This document shows positions 16,323 to 24,321 of a DNA stretch of 45,963 bases, piece after piece. The stretch comes from Spirochaetales bacterium. GTDB taxonomy: Bacteria; Spirochaetota; Spirochaetia; Sphaerochaetales; Sphaerochaetaceae. The stretch is from contig JAFVDZ010000075.1 of assembly GCA_017478205.1 (NCBI GenBank), positions 1 through 45,963 of the forward strand. The letters run 5' to 3'. Position numbers and translations under genes: made by a program. The notes under the pieces were generated by a model that had not been told where the DNA came from, ran no database searches, and saw only the letters and a program-made list of their open reading frames with translations. Position 1 is the first letter of the stretch. The number at the start of each line of letters is the position of its first letter.

Positions 16323-16901
16323 ATGAGAAAATGTATTTCAATCTTGATACTACTTTGTGCCGTTTCCTCTCTTTTTGCAGTGAGCCATGTTCAGTTTGGC
16401 CCTTCTGCAACTGCAATATATGAACTTAATGGAAACTCAGATATCCAGAAGACACTTGGTGACTTTGATAACTATACTTTTGGTTTCGATGGTCGTTTGA
16501 CTCTAAAAAAATTTCAGCTTTCAGGCCTTGCACAGCTGAAAGTTAATGGTGATGTCTCAACACTCAATACAAACCTTTCTCTGAACTATGTATTTTACTA
16601 TGGAAAGATGGTAAATATCTCAGCAGGTCTTGGTCCTCGCTGTGTATTCCAGACTGAAGACTGGAAAGATTGGAAGACTATCAGCACAAGTGATGAAAAT
16701 AAGGAAGTAAAATTCCTTGATGCTTTGAAGGAATCTAATATCACCTACCGTATCGGTGCTGATTTCTCATTCCTTGGACTTGGAGTTGGTGTGGCATATT
16801 ATGTTCCTGCAGATGCTTCCATCTCTGATATGGGTGCTTCCTGGCTTCCTGATTTCGACAAGGGAAGTGTAAGCTTCTCTCTCCTTTTTGGAATTCTTTG
16901 A
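16323..16901 (+). CDS. Exported beta-barrel-like protein of unknown function
   Basis: A 192-residue protein with a clear signal peptide (MRKCISILILLCAVSSLFA, cleavage near residue 19). The rest alternates short hydrophobic and polar strands with many Tyr/Phe/Gly (NLSLNYVFYYGKMVNISAGL, YRIGADFSFLGLGVGVAYYV) and ends KGSVSFSLLFGIL, an aromatic/hydrophobic terminal strand as in outer-membrane barrels. I do not recognise a family; an eight-stranded barrel is an inference from composition. AGGAGA followed by an A run precedes the ATG. A strong terminator follows at once, so it is monocistronic. Confidence 0.75.
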   Translation: MRKCISILILLCAVSSLFAVSHVQFGPSATAIYELNGNSDIQKTLGDFDNYTFGFDGRLTLKKFQLSGLAQLKVNGDVSTLNTNLSLNYVFYYGKMVNISAGLGPRCVFQTEDWKDWKTISTSDENKEVKFLDALKESNITYRIGADFSFLGLGVGVAYYVPADASISDMGASWLPDFDKGSVSFSLLFGIL

Positions 16902-16920
16902 TTTTTTGAATATAAAATAG

Positions 16921-16947
16921 GGGGAGCACACCGCTCCCCACTTTTTT
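16921..16947 (+). terminator. Rho-independent terminator
   Basis: GGGGAGC (16921-16927) pairs with GCTCCCC (16933-16939) across ACACC, followed by six T at 16942-16947. It ends only 10 bases before the next start codon, so that gene needs a promoter within or before the hairpin, or depends on readthrough. Confidence 0.88.
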
Positions 16948-16956
16948 CGAGGTAAT

Positions 16957-17334
16957 ATGCGACGCAGTCTCTTTTCTTCACTCCTTAGCCTTATAATCAT
17001 GGCTGTTATCTGTTTCTTCTTCCTTTATCTCTTTATCCCAACCGCTGCTGAGAGATACTTTGGTGTAAGTCGCAGAGGATCCGCAGATCAGCAGATATCA
17101 GCTGAAGCAGATAGCCTTTCTGAAATGACAAAGGGTATGAGCGAAGATCAGATATCTGACATGCTTGAAAACATTAACACTGAAGATCTTACAAAGCTAG
17201 GTGTCTTTGCAAAGGATACTGCCGAAAGACTTGGAAAGATGCTAAGCAACCCTGAGTTCAGGAGAGAGGCTGCAAAAGCGATAAAGAAAGGTGGCGACGA
17301 TCTTGGAGAACTCTTGAAGGAGAGCGTCCATTAA
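16957..17334 (+). CDS. Membrane-anchored protein of unknown function
   Basis: A 125-residue protein with one N-terminal helix (LLSLIIMAVICFFFLYLFIP, residues 9-28) and a soluble, helical, charged remainder rich in Glu, Lys and Met (SEMTKGMSEDQISDMLENIN...). No known motif. The ATG has GAGGTAAT before it. Its stop TAA overlaps the ATG of the PhnP-like gene, so the two are coupled. It lies immediately after the terminator of the preceding gene. Confidence 0.7.
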   Translation: MRRSLFSSLLSLIIMAVICFFFLYLFIPTAAERYFGVSRRGSADQQISAEADSLSEMTKGMSEDQISDMLENINTEDLTKLGVFAKDTAERLGKMLSNPEFRREAAKAIKKGGDDLGELLKESVH

Positions 17335-18173
17335 TGAATCTCACAATTCTTGGCAGTGGTACAAGCCATGGAGTTCCTGTTCTTGGCTGTCACTGTGCAG
17401 TGTGTGAGAGTACAGATCCAAGGGACAAGAGAACAAGAGCCTCTGTGCTTCTTGAAAAGAATGGCAAGAAATTGGTAATCGATACAGGATATGAGTTTCG
17501 CCTTCAACTCTTAAGAGAGAAGGTCGACAGTATCGATGCTGTGCTATACACCCACACCCATGCTGACCATATATCTGGTCTTGATGACCTTAGAACCTTC
17601 TCTCAGAACAAGGATCTGAAGATATATGGGAACAGAGAAACTGTCAGATATATAAAGAAAAGATGGCACTATGCCTGCAAAAGTGGAAAGAGTAGCTTCT
17701 TAAGAAGCTTCTCCTCTTCTGTATTGAAATCTCTTGGATTTAAAAGAAAAGCTGCAATTCTGAAGGGCTTTCCTGGCGTTCCCCACTTGATACCAACATC
17801 TCTTGAGCCATATAGAACTGTAGATATCGAAGGCTTTTCTGTAACGCCAATTATCGTAGAGCATGGAAAGGAAACTCATTGGAAGATCTTTGGCTATAGA
17901 GTTGATGATTTTGCATATATAACTGACTGCACATACCTATCTGAGGAGTCATATGCAGCAATTGAAGGTGTGAAGGTTCTAGTTATAGGAGCACTTAGAA
18001 AGCGTCCTCATGGAGCACATTTTTCTTTCGAAGAAGCCTATGAAGTTGCAAAGAGACTCAAGGTCGAGAAATGCTTCTTTACTCATATCAACCATGAATC
18101 ATCAGCGCATGAGATCGATAACCTGTACCCTGGAATCTTATCTTCATATGATGGCATGACTCTTGAGGTGTAA
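17334..18173 (+). CDS. PhnP-like metallo-beta-lactamase-fold hydrolase
   Basis: A 279-residue MBL-fold enzyme. ILGSGTSHGVPVLGCHCAVC (residues 4-23) is the PhnP/RNase Z-like opening with its structural Cys residues. The metal-binding motif is THTHADHISGLDDL (about residues 74-87), with later ligands in VEHGKE, ITDCTYL and THINHES. PhnP cleaves cyclic phosphodiesters in phosphonate breakdown, but no phn genes are present, so this is more likely a general phosphodiesterase of the family. ATG overlaps the stop of the upstream membrane protein (TAATG). Confidence 0.88.
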   Translation: MNLTILGSGTSHGVPVLGCHCAVCESTDPRDKRTRASVLLEKNGKKLVIDTGYEFRLQLLREKVDSIDAVLYTHTHADHISGLDDLRTFSQNKDLKIYGNRETVRYIKKRWHYACKSGKSSFLRSFSSSVLKSLGFKRKAAILKGFPGVPHLIPTSLEPYRTVDIEGFSVTPIIVEHGKETHWKIFGYRVDDFAYITDCTYLSEESYAAIEGVKVLVIGALRKRPHGAHFSFEEAYEVAKRLKVEKCFFTHINHESSAHEIDNLYPGILSSYDGMTLEV

Positions 18174-18215
18174 GAAGTTTCAAAATCCATTATAATAAGA
18201 CCCGAGGAGGCTTTT

Positions 18216-21083
18216 ATGGATTCTCTATTTTCGGAAGCTGATCTTGATCAGGAGCTTTTGGCAATAAACAGCAAGAGCAAGGATAGAAAGAAAGAAAACG
18301 CTATTGAGATAAAGGAAAAGAAGGAAGATAAGGACTTTTCCAAGAGAATATTCATCATCGATGGTTATGGTCTGATCTATCGCTCATATTTTGCATTCAT
18401 AACAAGACCTCTTTTTGATAACAGTGGAAAGAATGTATCAGCCTATTTTGGCTTTTTCAACACGCTTTTCTCCCTTTTCAGAGATTATTCCTTTGACTAC
18501 TTTGTAGTTGCATTGGATGCTCATGGTCCAACCTTCCGCCATGAGATGTATCCTGAGTACAAGGCAAACAGAGATGCAGCTCCAGACGATCTGCATGCTC
18601 AAGTTCCTCTGATCGAGGAAACATTGAAGAAGATGAACATCCCATATATCTCAAAGGTCGGCTTTGAAGCAGATGATTTGATCGCAACTATCTGTGCTGA
18701 GGCAAACCGACATGAGATAGATGCAGTCATGGTGACTGGAGACAAGGACCTTCTACAACTTGTAGGGCGGCATGTACAGGCACTCAGACCTCCAAAGAAG
18801 AACCAGCCAAAGTATGAATTCTTCGGCCCTGAAGAGGTCTTCAAGGAGTATCAGGTACGACCAGACCAGATTGTAGATTATCTTTCGTTGCTCGGAGATA
18901 GCGCAGATAACGTACCAGGTGTAAAGGGAATTGGAGAAAAGGGTGCAGTAAAACTGTTGGAGGAATATGTCTCTCTTGATGGTATATATCGTCACCTCGA
19001 TTCCCTTCCAAAGGGAAACAGGAGCAAGCTTGAGGAGGGAAAGGATAGTGCATATCTTTCAAAGGAGCTTGTCACACTCAAATCAGATGTATTCACAATC
19101 GAAACATTCGACGACCCTGCCTTCCTGGCTTCAAAGATAGATTATGCTTCTGGTATTCCAGAGTTTGAAAAGAACAACTGCAAGAGCCTCGCAAGAAGCG
19201 CTGCTGCTTTAAGTCATGGAGAAGTGAAGGTCGAGGAAAAGCCGGAAGTCAAAGAAGAGGAAAAGGCAGTCAACACTCCTCCTGAGCTTCTTGGGCTTGG
19301 TAGCTACCAGACTGTTTCTGACATAAAAATTCTCCGTGCACTATTTGAAGAAGCCTATAGAAAAGGTGGCATTATCGCATTTGACACAGAGACAACTGAT
19401 GTCGATATGAGAAATGCAGAGCTTGTAGGCTTTTCATTCTCATACCAGATCAAGAAAGCATACTATGCTCCACTTGTAAGTGAAGGAGAGAAACTACTTG
19501 ATAGACAAGATGTGATCAAGTTGTTCGAGGACTACTTTGTTTCAGGAAAGCTTGGAATCATTGGCCAGAATGTCCTTTTCGATCTCGGAGTGCTCTCAAA
19601 GCTGGGAATTGAGAATGTCAGAGTTGTTTTTGACACAATGCTTGCTTCTTGGCTTCTAGATACAGAATCAGAAAGATTCAATCTGGATTTCCTTGCAGGA
19701 AAGTACCTTTCCTACGAGACAATCCACTATGATGATGTTGTAAAGAAGGGTTCTACCTTTGCTGATGTGCCAGTTGATGAAGCAACTCGCTACTCAGGAG
19801 AAGATAGTGATCTTGCCTGGAGACTGAAGCTACTATTTGAGCCAATGCTGGAAGAGAAGGGCTTGATGAGTGTCTATCAGAGCTACGAGCTTCCTTTGAT
19901 AAAGGTATTGCTTGGAATGGAAAGAGAGGGTGTGCTGCTTGATAAGAACTTCATGGAAAGTCTCTCACAGACACTCAATAAGAGAAAGGATGAACTAAAG
20001 AGTGATATCATTGCTCTCTCAGGCCATGATTTCAACCTCAATTCTCCATCGCAGCTTTCTAAAGTCCTATTCGAAGAGAGGAAGCTTGAAACTGGAAAGA
20101 AGACAAGAAATGGCTTCTCTACGGACACTGCAACTCTGGAGGGGTTGAAGAACTCCGGTGACCCGATAATTGAAAAGATTCTTGAGTACAGGGGAGTTGC
20201 AAAACTGCTTTCGACCTATGTGGAGACTCTTCCAACTCTTGCAGATGAAAAAGGAAGGATACACACATCATATCTTCAGACAGGGACTGCAACAGGTCGT
20301 CTCTCAAGTAGGAATCCTAATCTTCAGAATATCCAGATCAGGACAGACGATGGTCGTCTTATCCGTTCTGCATTCATCCCTAAAGAGGGCTGTGTCTTCC
20401 TCTCTGCTGACTACTCTCAGGTCGAACTGGTTGTGCTTTCACATATGAGTGGAGATGAAAACCTGCAGAAGGCTTTCAGAGAGGGTGGAGATGTACACCG
20501 TTATACAGCATCACTCATCTTTGACAAGAAACTTGAAGATATCGATGCTCATGAAAGACGAGTTGCAAAGACGATAAACTTTGGAATCATATATGGAATG
20601 TCTGCATTCCGTCTCGCAGGTGACCTTGGAATTCCAAGAGAAAGGGCAAAGTCCTTCATAGAAACCTATTTTGCACGCTATTCTGGTGTCAGCTCCTTCA
20701 TTGCTGAAACAATAAAGAAGGCTGAAAAGGATGGATATGTAAAGACACTAGGTGGACATGTAAGAAGGATCAACGCAATAAACAGCAGAAACAAGGTTGA
20801 AAAACAGGCAGCTGAACGTGTGGCTGTCAACACTGTCATACAGGGAACCGCTGCTGAGATAATGAAGAAGGCCATGATCGATATCTATGCTGATATGGAA
20901 AATGAAGGCTTGAAGAGCAAGCTACTTTTGCAGGTACACGATGAACTCATATTTGAAGTCTACGAGGATGAGCTTGAGAAGCTTACCAAGATAGTGAGAG
21001 ACAGGATGGAGAATGCTGCAAAGCTTGCTGTTCCACTTCGTGTTGGCATCGAGACTGGCAAGAGATGGGGAGATATGCACTGA
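18216..21083 (+). CDS. polA: DNA polymerase I
   Basis: 955 residues, all three activities visible. A charged N-terminal extension (residues 1-42, Lys/Glu-rich) precedes the 5'-3' exonuclease (RIFIIDGYGLIYRSYFAF from about 44; VTGDKDLLQL; GDSADNVPGVKGIGEKGA). The 3'-5' proofreading domain keeps its acidic residues: IAFDTETTD (about 387), NVLFDLGVL and YSGEDSD. The polymerase has TGRLSSRNPNLQNI, SADYSQVELVVLSHMSGDENL in two parts (motif A, about 728 on), KTINFGIIYGMSA (motif B) and QVHDELIFEV (motif C, about 907). GAGGAGG precedes the ATG, with TATAAT at 18191-18196. Its stop overlaps the coaE start. Confidence 0.97.
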   Translation: MDSLFSEADLDQELLAINSKSKDRKKENAIEIKEKKEDKDFSKRIFIIDGYGLIYRSYFAFITRPLFDNSGKNVSAYFGFFNTLFSLFRDYSFDYFVVALDAHGPTFRHEMYPEYKANRDAAPDDLHAQVPLIEETLKKMNIPYISKVGFEADDLIATICAEANRHEIDAVMVTGDKDLLQLVGRHVQALRPPKKNQPKYEFFGPEEVFKEYQVRPDQIVDYLSLLGDSADNVPGVKGIGEKGAVKLLEEYVSLDGIYRHLDSLPKGNRSKLEEGKDSAYLSKELVTLKSDVFTIETFDDPAFLASKIDYASGIPEFEKNNCKSLARSAAALSHGEVKVEEKPEVKEEEKAVNTPPELLGLGSYQTVSDIKILRALFEEAYRKGGIIAFDTETTDVDMRNAELVGFSFSYQIKKAYYAPLVSEGEKLLDRQDVIKLFEDYFVSGKLGIIGQNVLFDLGVLSKLGIENVRVVFDTMLASWLLDTESERFNLDFLAGKYLSYETIHYDDVVKKGSTFADVPVDEATRYSGEDSDLAWRLKLLFEPMLEEKGLMSVYQSYELPLIKVLLGMEREGVLLDKNFMESLSQTLNKRKDELKSDIIALSGHDFNLNSPSQLSKVLFEERKLETGKKTRNGFSTDTATLEGLKNSGDPIIEKILEYRGVAKLLSTYVETLPTLADEKGRIHTSYLQTGTATGRLSSRNPNLQNIQIRTDDGRLIRSAFIPKEGCVFLSADYSQVELVVLSHMSGDENLQKAFREGGDVHRYTASLIFDKKLEDIDAHERRVAKTINFGIIYGMSAFRLAGDLGIPRERAKSFIETYFARYSGVSSFIAETIKKAEKDGYVKTLGGHVRRINAINSRNKVEKQAAERVAVNTVIQGTAAEIMKKAMIDIYADMENEGLKSKLLLQVHDELIFEVYEDELEKLTKIVRDRMENAAKLAVPLRVGIETGKRWGDMH

Positions 21084-21673
21084 TGATCATAGGGATAATT
21101 GGAAGAAGTTGTTCGGGAAAGGATTGCGTTGCTTCATTTCTTGAAGAAAAGGGGATTCCTTCCTTCAATTGTGATAAAGTCTCTCACGAAATCCTTTCGA
21201 CTCTGTCGGAAAAGGTCAGGGAGACCTTTGGTGAAGATGCATTGAGCGAAGGATATCCAGACAGAAGCAAGCTAGCAAAAATTGTCTTCAATGATGAAGA
21301 GAAACTTTCAAAGCTCGAAAGCTTGATCTACCCAGAGCTTATCGAGAGGATAAAGGCCTTCGATAAGGAGCACAAGGTTGTAACAGTAAATGGAGCAACG
21401 CTTGAAAAGGCAGGTCTCATAAAACTCTGCAAGGAAGTAATCTTTGTATATTCACCTTTTGAGCAACGACTTGAGAGGGCATTAAAGAGGGATGGGATAA
21501 CAAAAGAAGGCTTCATTGAACGCAATTCAAACCAGAAGGATATAGGATTATCTTTGTTTGAACAGGATAAGCCAGTATACACTATATTAAATGACGCAGA
21601 CGAAATGTATCTTTATCGACAAGTTCAATCATATTATGATAGACTTTGCTTTAGGGGTTATTTGAATGAGTAA
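21083..21673 (+). CDS. coaE: Dephospho-CoA kinase
   Basis: A 196-residue kinase for the last step of CoA synthesis. It begins MIIGIIGRSCSGKDCVASFL, with a P-loop where the residue after Lys is Asp instead of Ser/Thr; spirochaete CoaE proteins often vary here (Asn is the form I recall). It keeps FNCDKVSHEIL (substrate Asp region) and the lid-like RLERALKRDGITKEGF. The frame is open to 21065, but the TGATG overlap with polA makes 21083 the natural start. It is coupled to polA upstream and overlaps the next gene by eight bases. Confidence 0.9.
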   Translation: MIIGIIGRSCSGKDCVASFLEEKGIPSFNCDKVSHEILSTLSEKVRETFGEDALSEGYPDRSKLAKIVFNDEEKLSKLESLIYPELIERIKAFDKEHKVVTVNGATLEKAGLIKLCKEVIFVYSPFEQRLERALKRDGITKEGFIERNSNQKDIGLSLFEQDKPVYTILNDADEMYLYRQVQSYYDRLCFRGYLNE

Positions 21674-22574
21674 CAGAGCTTCGAGTATTTTTTTCTTGAT
21701 TTTCACAGTCGTACTGACTGTTGCTGTTTTTGCAGGAATCGTTCTTACAAGTCCTGCTAATACCTCTCCTATCAGTGGAATTGTGAATGAGTTCACTATC
21801 GATCACGATAGCAAGGTGGCAAGTGAGACAGCGAAGGCAGATCATAATCTCATCAAAGAGCTTACTGATAGAATCGTAGGTGCTCTTGAGACAATTTGGA
21901 GTTATGATGCTGATTCAGATAAATTAGAGGTAGAAAAAGAGACCTCCACTTTGATTCCTGTCGTAACTCCTGTAGAGACAGAGAAGAGTGTAGAAGCTGA
22001 AGTTGTCAAGGAAGAAGTACCTGTCAAAGAAGAAGTTCAGCCTGTTGTTACTCCTGTAATTCCTGTAGTTGTTCCAGTTGAAGAAACAAAGCCAGCAGTT
22101 TCCATTGCAAAGGTTGAAGAGAAGAAGATTTCTGATGAAGAAAGAACTGCAGCCATCGTAGATGCTGTAAAGCTTGAACTCTCTGCTATCATTGCAAGTG
22201 AATATGCAAACATGAAGGATAGCCTTGTCGAGACAATTGCTCCTGTCGTTGCTGATAACGTATACGAAAAGGTCGAGAAAGATATGGCTGCCAAGGCTGA
22301 GCCAACTGTCGAGGCTTATCTTAACAAGGAAACAGTTGCTCCTATCATCCAGTCCATCATCGATGACAATAGAGAGCTCTTTATTATGGATACTGTCGAT
22401 CTTGTAATCGAACAGCTTGGACTTGAAAAGGTAAAGAACACCAATCAGGTTATAAGTGCTCCTTCAATAAATTCTGTAAGGACGATTACAAATGAGGCTG
22501 AGTACGAACAGCGAAGAAGTGGCGAAAGAACGCAAGCAATAGATGGTACAGCAAAAGTACTTTTTGATGAATAA
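21666..22574 (+). CDS. Envelope-spanning protein of unknown function
   Basis: A 302-residue protein with one N-terminal helix (SIFFLIFTVVLTVAVFAGIV, residues 7-26), then a region from about residue 85 to 145 dominated by Val, Pro, Glu and Lys (VTPVETEKSVEAEVVKEEVP and similar) that should be extended, as in TonB-like periplasmic spacers. A helical C-terminal half follows (VDAVKLELSAIIASEYANMK, PTVEAYLNKETVAPIIQSII). I find no SPOR or TonB C-terminal motif. It overlaps coaE by eight bases and closes the polA-coaE operon. The function is unknown. Confidence 0.75.
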   Translation: MSNRASSIFFLIFTVVLTVAVFAGIVLTSPANTSPISGIVNEFTIDHDSKVASETAKADHNLIKELTDRIVGALETIWSYDADSDKLEVEKETSTLIPVVTPVETEKSVEAEVVKEEVPVKEEVQPVVTPVIPVVVPVEETKPAVSIAKVEEKKISDEERTAAIVDAVKLELSAIIASEYANMKDSLVETIAPVVADNVYEKVEKDMAAKAEPTVEAYLNKETVAPIIQSIIDDNRELFIMDTVDLVIEQLGLEKVKNTNQVISAPSINSVRTITNEAEYEQRRSGERTQAIDGTAKVLFDE

Positions 22575-22577
22575 AAG

Positions 22578-22603
22578 TTAAGGCACCTTGATCGGTGCCT
22601 TAA
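22578..22603. terminator. Bidirectional terminator between convergent genes
   Basis: TTAAGGCACC pairs perfectly with GGTGCCTTAA around TTGATC. T-rich sequence follows on both strands. It serves the polA operon and epmB. Confidence 0.82.
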
Positions 22604-22606
22604 TTC

Positions 22607-23665
22607 TTATCTAGGGTAGCTTCTTCTTTCCCCATCTGGAGTTTCAAAAACTACATGATCTTCATGTATCTCTTTTAGGTAGTTTTCAGTCAGTATTACC
22701 TTTCCACCACCTTGAGGGAGGTCTGCTGTATATTGTGGCATTGTGAGTCCTGAAAGACGCTTCCTCAATTCCTTCTCTATTTCAAGCCCTTTGACGATAT
22801 CGACTCTCAGATGCTTTGTGCCACACACTTGGTCTCCCTGGAAGAGGTAGTATGGTTTTATCCTGTTGTACATGAGTTTGTTCGAAAGCTCCTCAAGGAT
22901 ATCGACATTATCATTTACACCCTTTAATAGGACACTCTGGTTATAGGCAGGGATGCCAATATCTATAAAACGAGAGACTGCCTTTATTGCCTTGTCTGTT
23001 AGCTCAACTGGGTGGTTGAACTGAGCCATCAGCACAAATGGTGCTCCAAAGTTATACTTCTTTATTATCTCCATAAGAGAATCATCAAAGCGCTCTGGGG
23101 CTGTAGCAACTGCTCTTGTGCACAGACGAAGTATTATATCTTTCCTTGCCTCTCTCAGGCTCTTGAAAAGGTACTCAAGTCTTTCATTTGAAAGTGTGAA
23201 GAGATCTCCACCTGTCAAAAGGAGCTCCTTGACTTCGTTATGTGCTTTTAGATATGTGATTGCATCATCGATCTGCTCTGTTGATATAGCACCACTGCTT
23301 GTTCCTGTGAATCTTCTTCTGAAGCAGTGTCTACAGTATGTAAAGCAGCGATCTGTTGTGAGTAGGGCACAGCGATTATTATAGTGGTGGATAAGGCGCT
23401 CTGTGACTGAATAGTTGACTTCTAGAAGTGGATCGAGGAAATCTTCCCCTCTGTTTTCTTCCGATTGTGGAATTACCTGTCGCCTTATCGGGTCATCTAT
23501 ATTGTTCTTATCGATCAAGGAAAAGAAATAATCTGTTACGAGCAAAGGAAGTGAACTTGGATTTTCAAGCCACTTTCTCTCACTCTCTGTCAGATCTAGC
23601 TTTTCTTCGATGTTGTCTTTTGTAACCACAAAGCAATTGTTAACAGCATTTTCAAATAACTTCAA
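22607..23665 (-). CDS. epmB: EF-P beta-lysylation radical SAM enzyme (lysine 2,3-aminomutase)
   Basis: A 352-residue radical SAM protein. The iron-sulphur motif is CFTYCRHC (about residues 102-109) followed by FRRRFTGTS, and LPQGGGKVILT near the C-terminus holds the PLP lysine typical of lysine 2,3-aminomutases. The length fits EpmB (about 340) rather than fermentation-type KamA (about 416), and efp and epmA lie 5 kb away, so making (R)-beta-lysine for EF-P is the likely role. The start is a TTG at 23665; no ATG is available before the conserved region, and no Shine-Dalgarno site precedes it. A promoter-like -10 sits nine bases upstream. Divergent from the nitroreductase. Confidence 0.88.
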   Translation of the reverse strand: MKLFENAVNNCFVVTKDNIEEKLDLTESERKWLENPSSLPLLVTDYFFSLIDKNNIDDPIRRQVIPQSEENRGEDFLDPLLEVNYSVTERLIHHYNNRCALLTTDRCFTYCRHCFRRRFTGTSSGAISTEQIDDAITYLKAHNEVKELLLTGGDLFTLSNERLEYLFKSLREARKDIILRLCTRAVATAPERFDDSLMEIIKKYNFGAPFVLMAQFNHPVELTDKAIKAVSRFIDIGIPAYNQSVLLKGVNDNVDILEELSNKLMYNRIKPYYLFQGDQVCGTKHLRVDIVKGLEIEKELRKRLSGLTMPQYTADLPQGGGKVILTENYLKEIHEDHVVFETPDGERRSYPR

Positions 23666-23674
23666 GGAAGTTGA

Positions 23675-23702
23675 GTGATAAAGGATAATCTTGATGAGTC
23701 AA
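23675..23702 (-). promoter_or_regulatory. epmB promoter, leaderless geometry
   Basis: On the minus strand TTGACT (23697-23702) and TATCAC (23675-23680) are 16 bases apart. The TTG start follows after nine bases without a ribosome site. Confidence 0.4.
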
Positions 23703-23705
23703 ATT

Positions 23706-23738
23706 CATATTAAAATATGGATTCAGGGATGATATAAT
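23706..23738 (+). promoter_or_regulatory. Nitroreductase promoter with palindromic operator
   Basis: TATAAT at 23733-23738 has a weak -35 (TTAAAA, 23710-23715) at 17 bases. The -35 lies inside the perfect palindrome CATATTAAAATATG (23706-23719), a likely repressor or activator site. It abuts the divergent epmB promoter. Confidence 0.5.
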
Positions 23739-23756
23739 TACATTAAGGAGGCAGGT

Positions 23757-24275
23757 ATGGATGCTATAGATTGTTTGATGACAAGAAGAAGTATCAAGTC
23801 CTATACAGATAGGATGGTTGATGACGAAACTCTTTGGAAGATTCTCGATGCAGGGACAATGGCTCCAACTGCAAAGAATCTGCAGTCCCCAGTTATTCTC
23901 TGCGTGAAGAACAAGAAGATCAGAGACAAGATGTCCAGTCTCAACGCTAAGGTGTTGGGAACTGAATCAGATCCTTTCTATGGTGCACCAATTGTCCTTG
24001 TAGTGCTTGCAGATAGAAATAACCCAAACCATGTATATGATGGCTCCCTTGTTATGGGAAACCTCTTGACTGCAGCCCACGCACTTGGCGTTTCTGCATG
24101 TTGGATCAATAGAGCCAAGGAGGTCTTCGATAGCGAAGAGGGTAAGAAGCTTCTAAAGGACCTCGGTGTCGATGGAGACCTTGAAGGAATTGGAAACTGC
24201 GTTCTTGGCTATAGTGACAAGGATATACCTAAGGCAAAGCCAAGAAAACCCGATTATATCATGCTTGTAGAGTGA
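23757..24275 (+). CDS. Nitroreductase-family FMN oxidoreductase
   Basis: A 172-residue flavoprotein of the small nitroreductase type. MTRRSIKSYTDRMVDDETLW (residues 8-27) carries the Arg-Arg-Ser FMN phosphate contact, APTAKNLQSP the second contact, and ACWINRAKEVFDSEEGKKLL with GNCVLGYSD the C-terminal FMN fold. Substrates of this family range from nitroaromatics to quinones and cannot be assigned. AAGGAGG precedes the ATG. Its own promoter carries a palindrome, so inducible expression is plausible. The MFS operon follows on the same strand after 46 bases. Confidence 0.9.
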   Translation: MDAIDCLMTRRSIKSYTDRMVDDETLWKILDAGTMAPTAKNLQSPVILCVKNKKIRDKMSSLNAKVLGTESDPFYGAPIVLVVLADRNNPNHVYDGSLVMGNLLTAAHALGVSACWINRAKEVFDSEEGKKLLKDLGVDGDLEGIGNCVLGYSDKDIPKAKPRKPDYIMLVE

Positions 24276-24321
24276 TGCTTTTTGCCTTCCTGTGCTAGAA
24301 TTGATAGCTAGGAGCAAAAAT

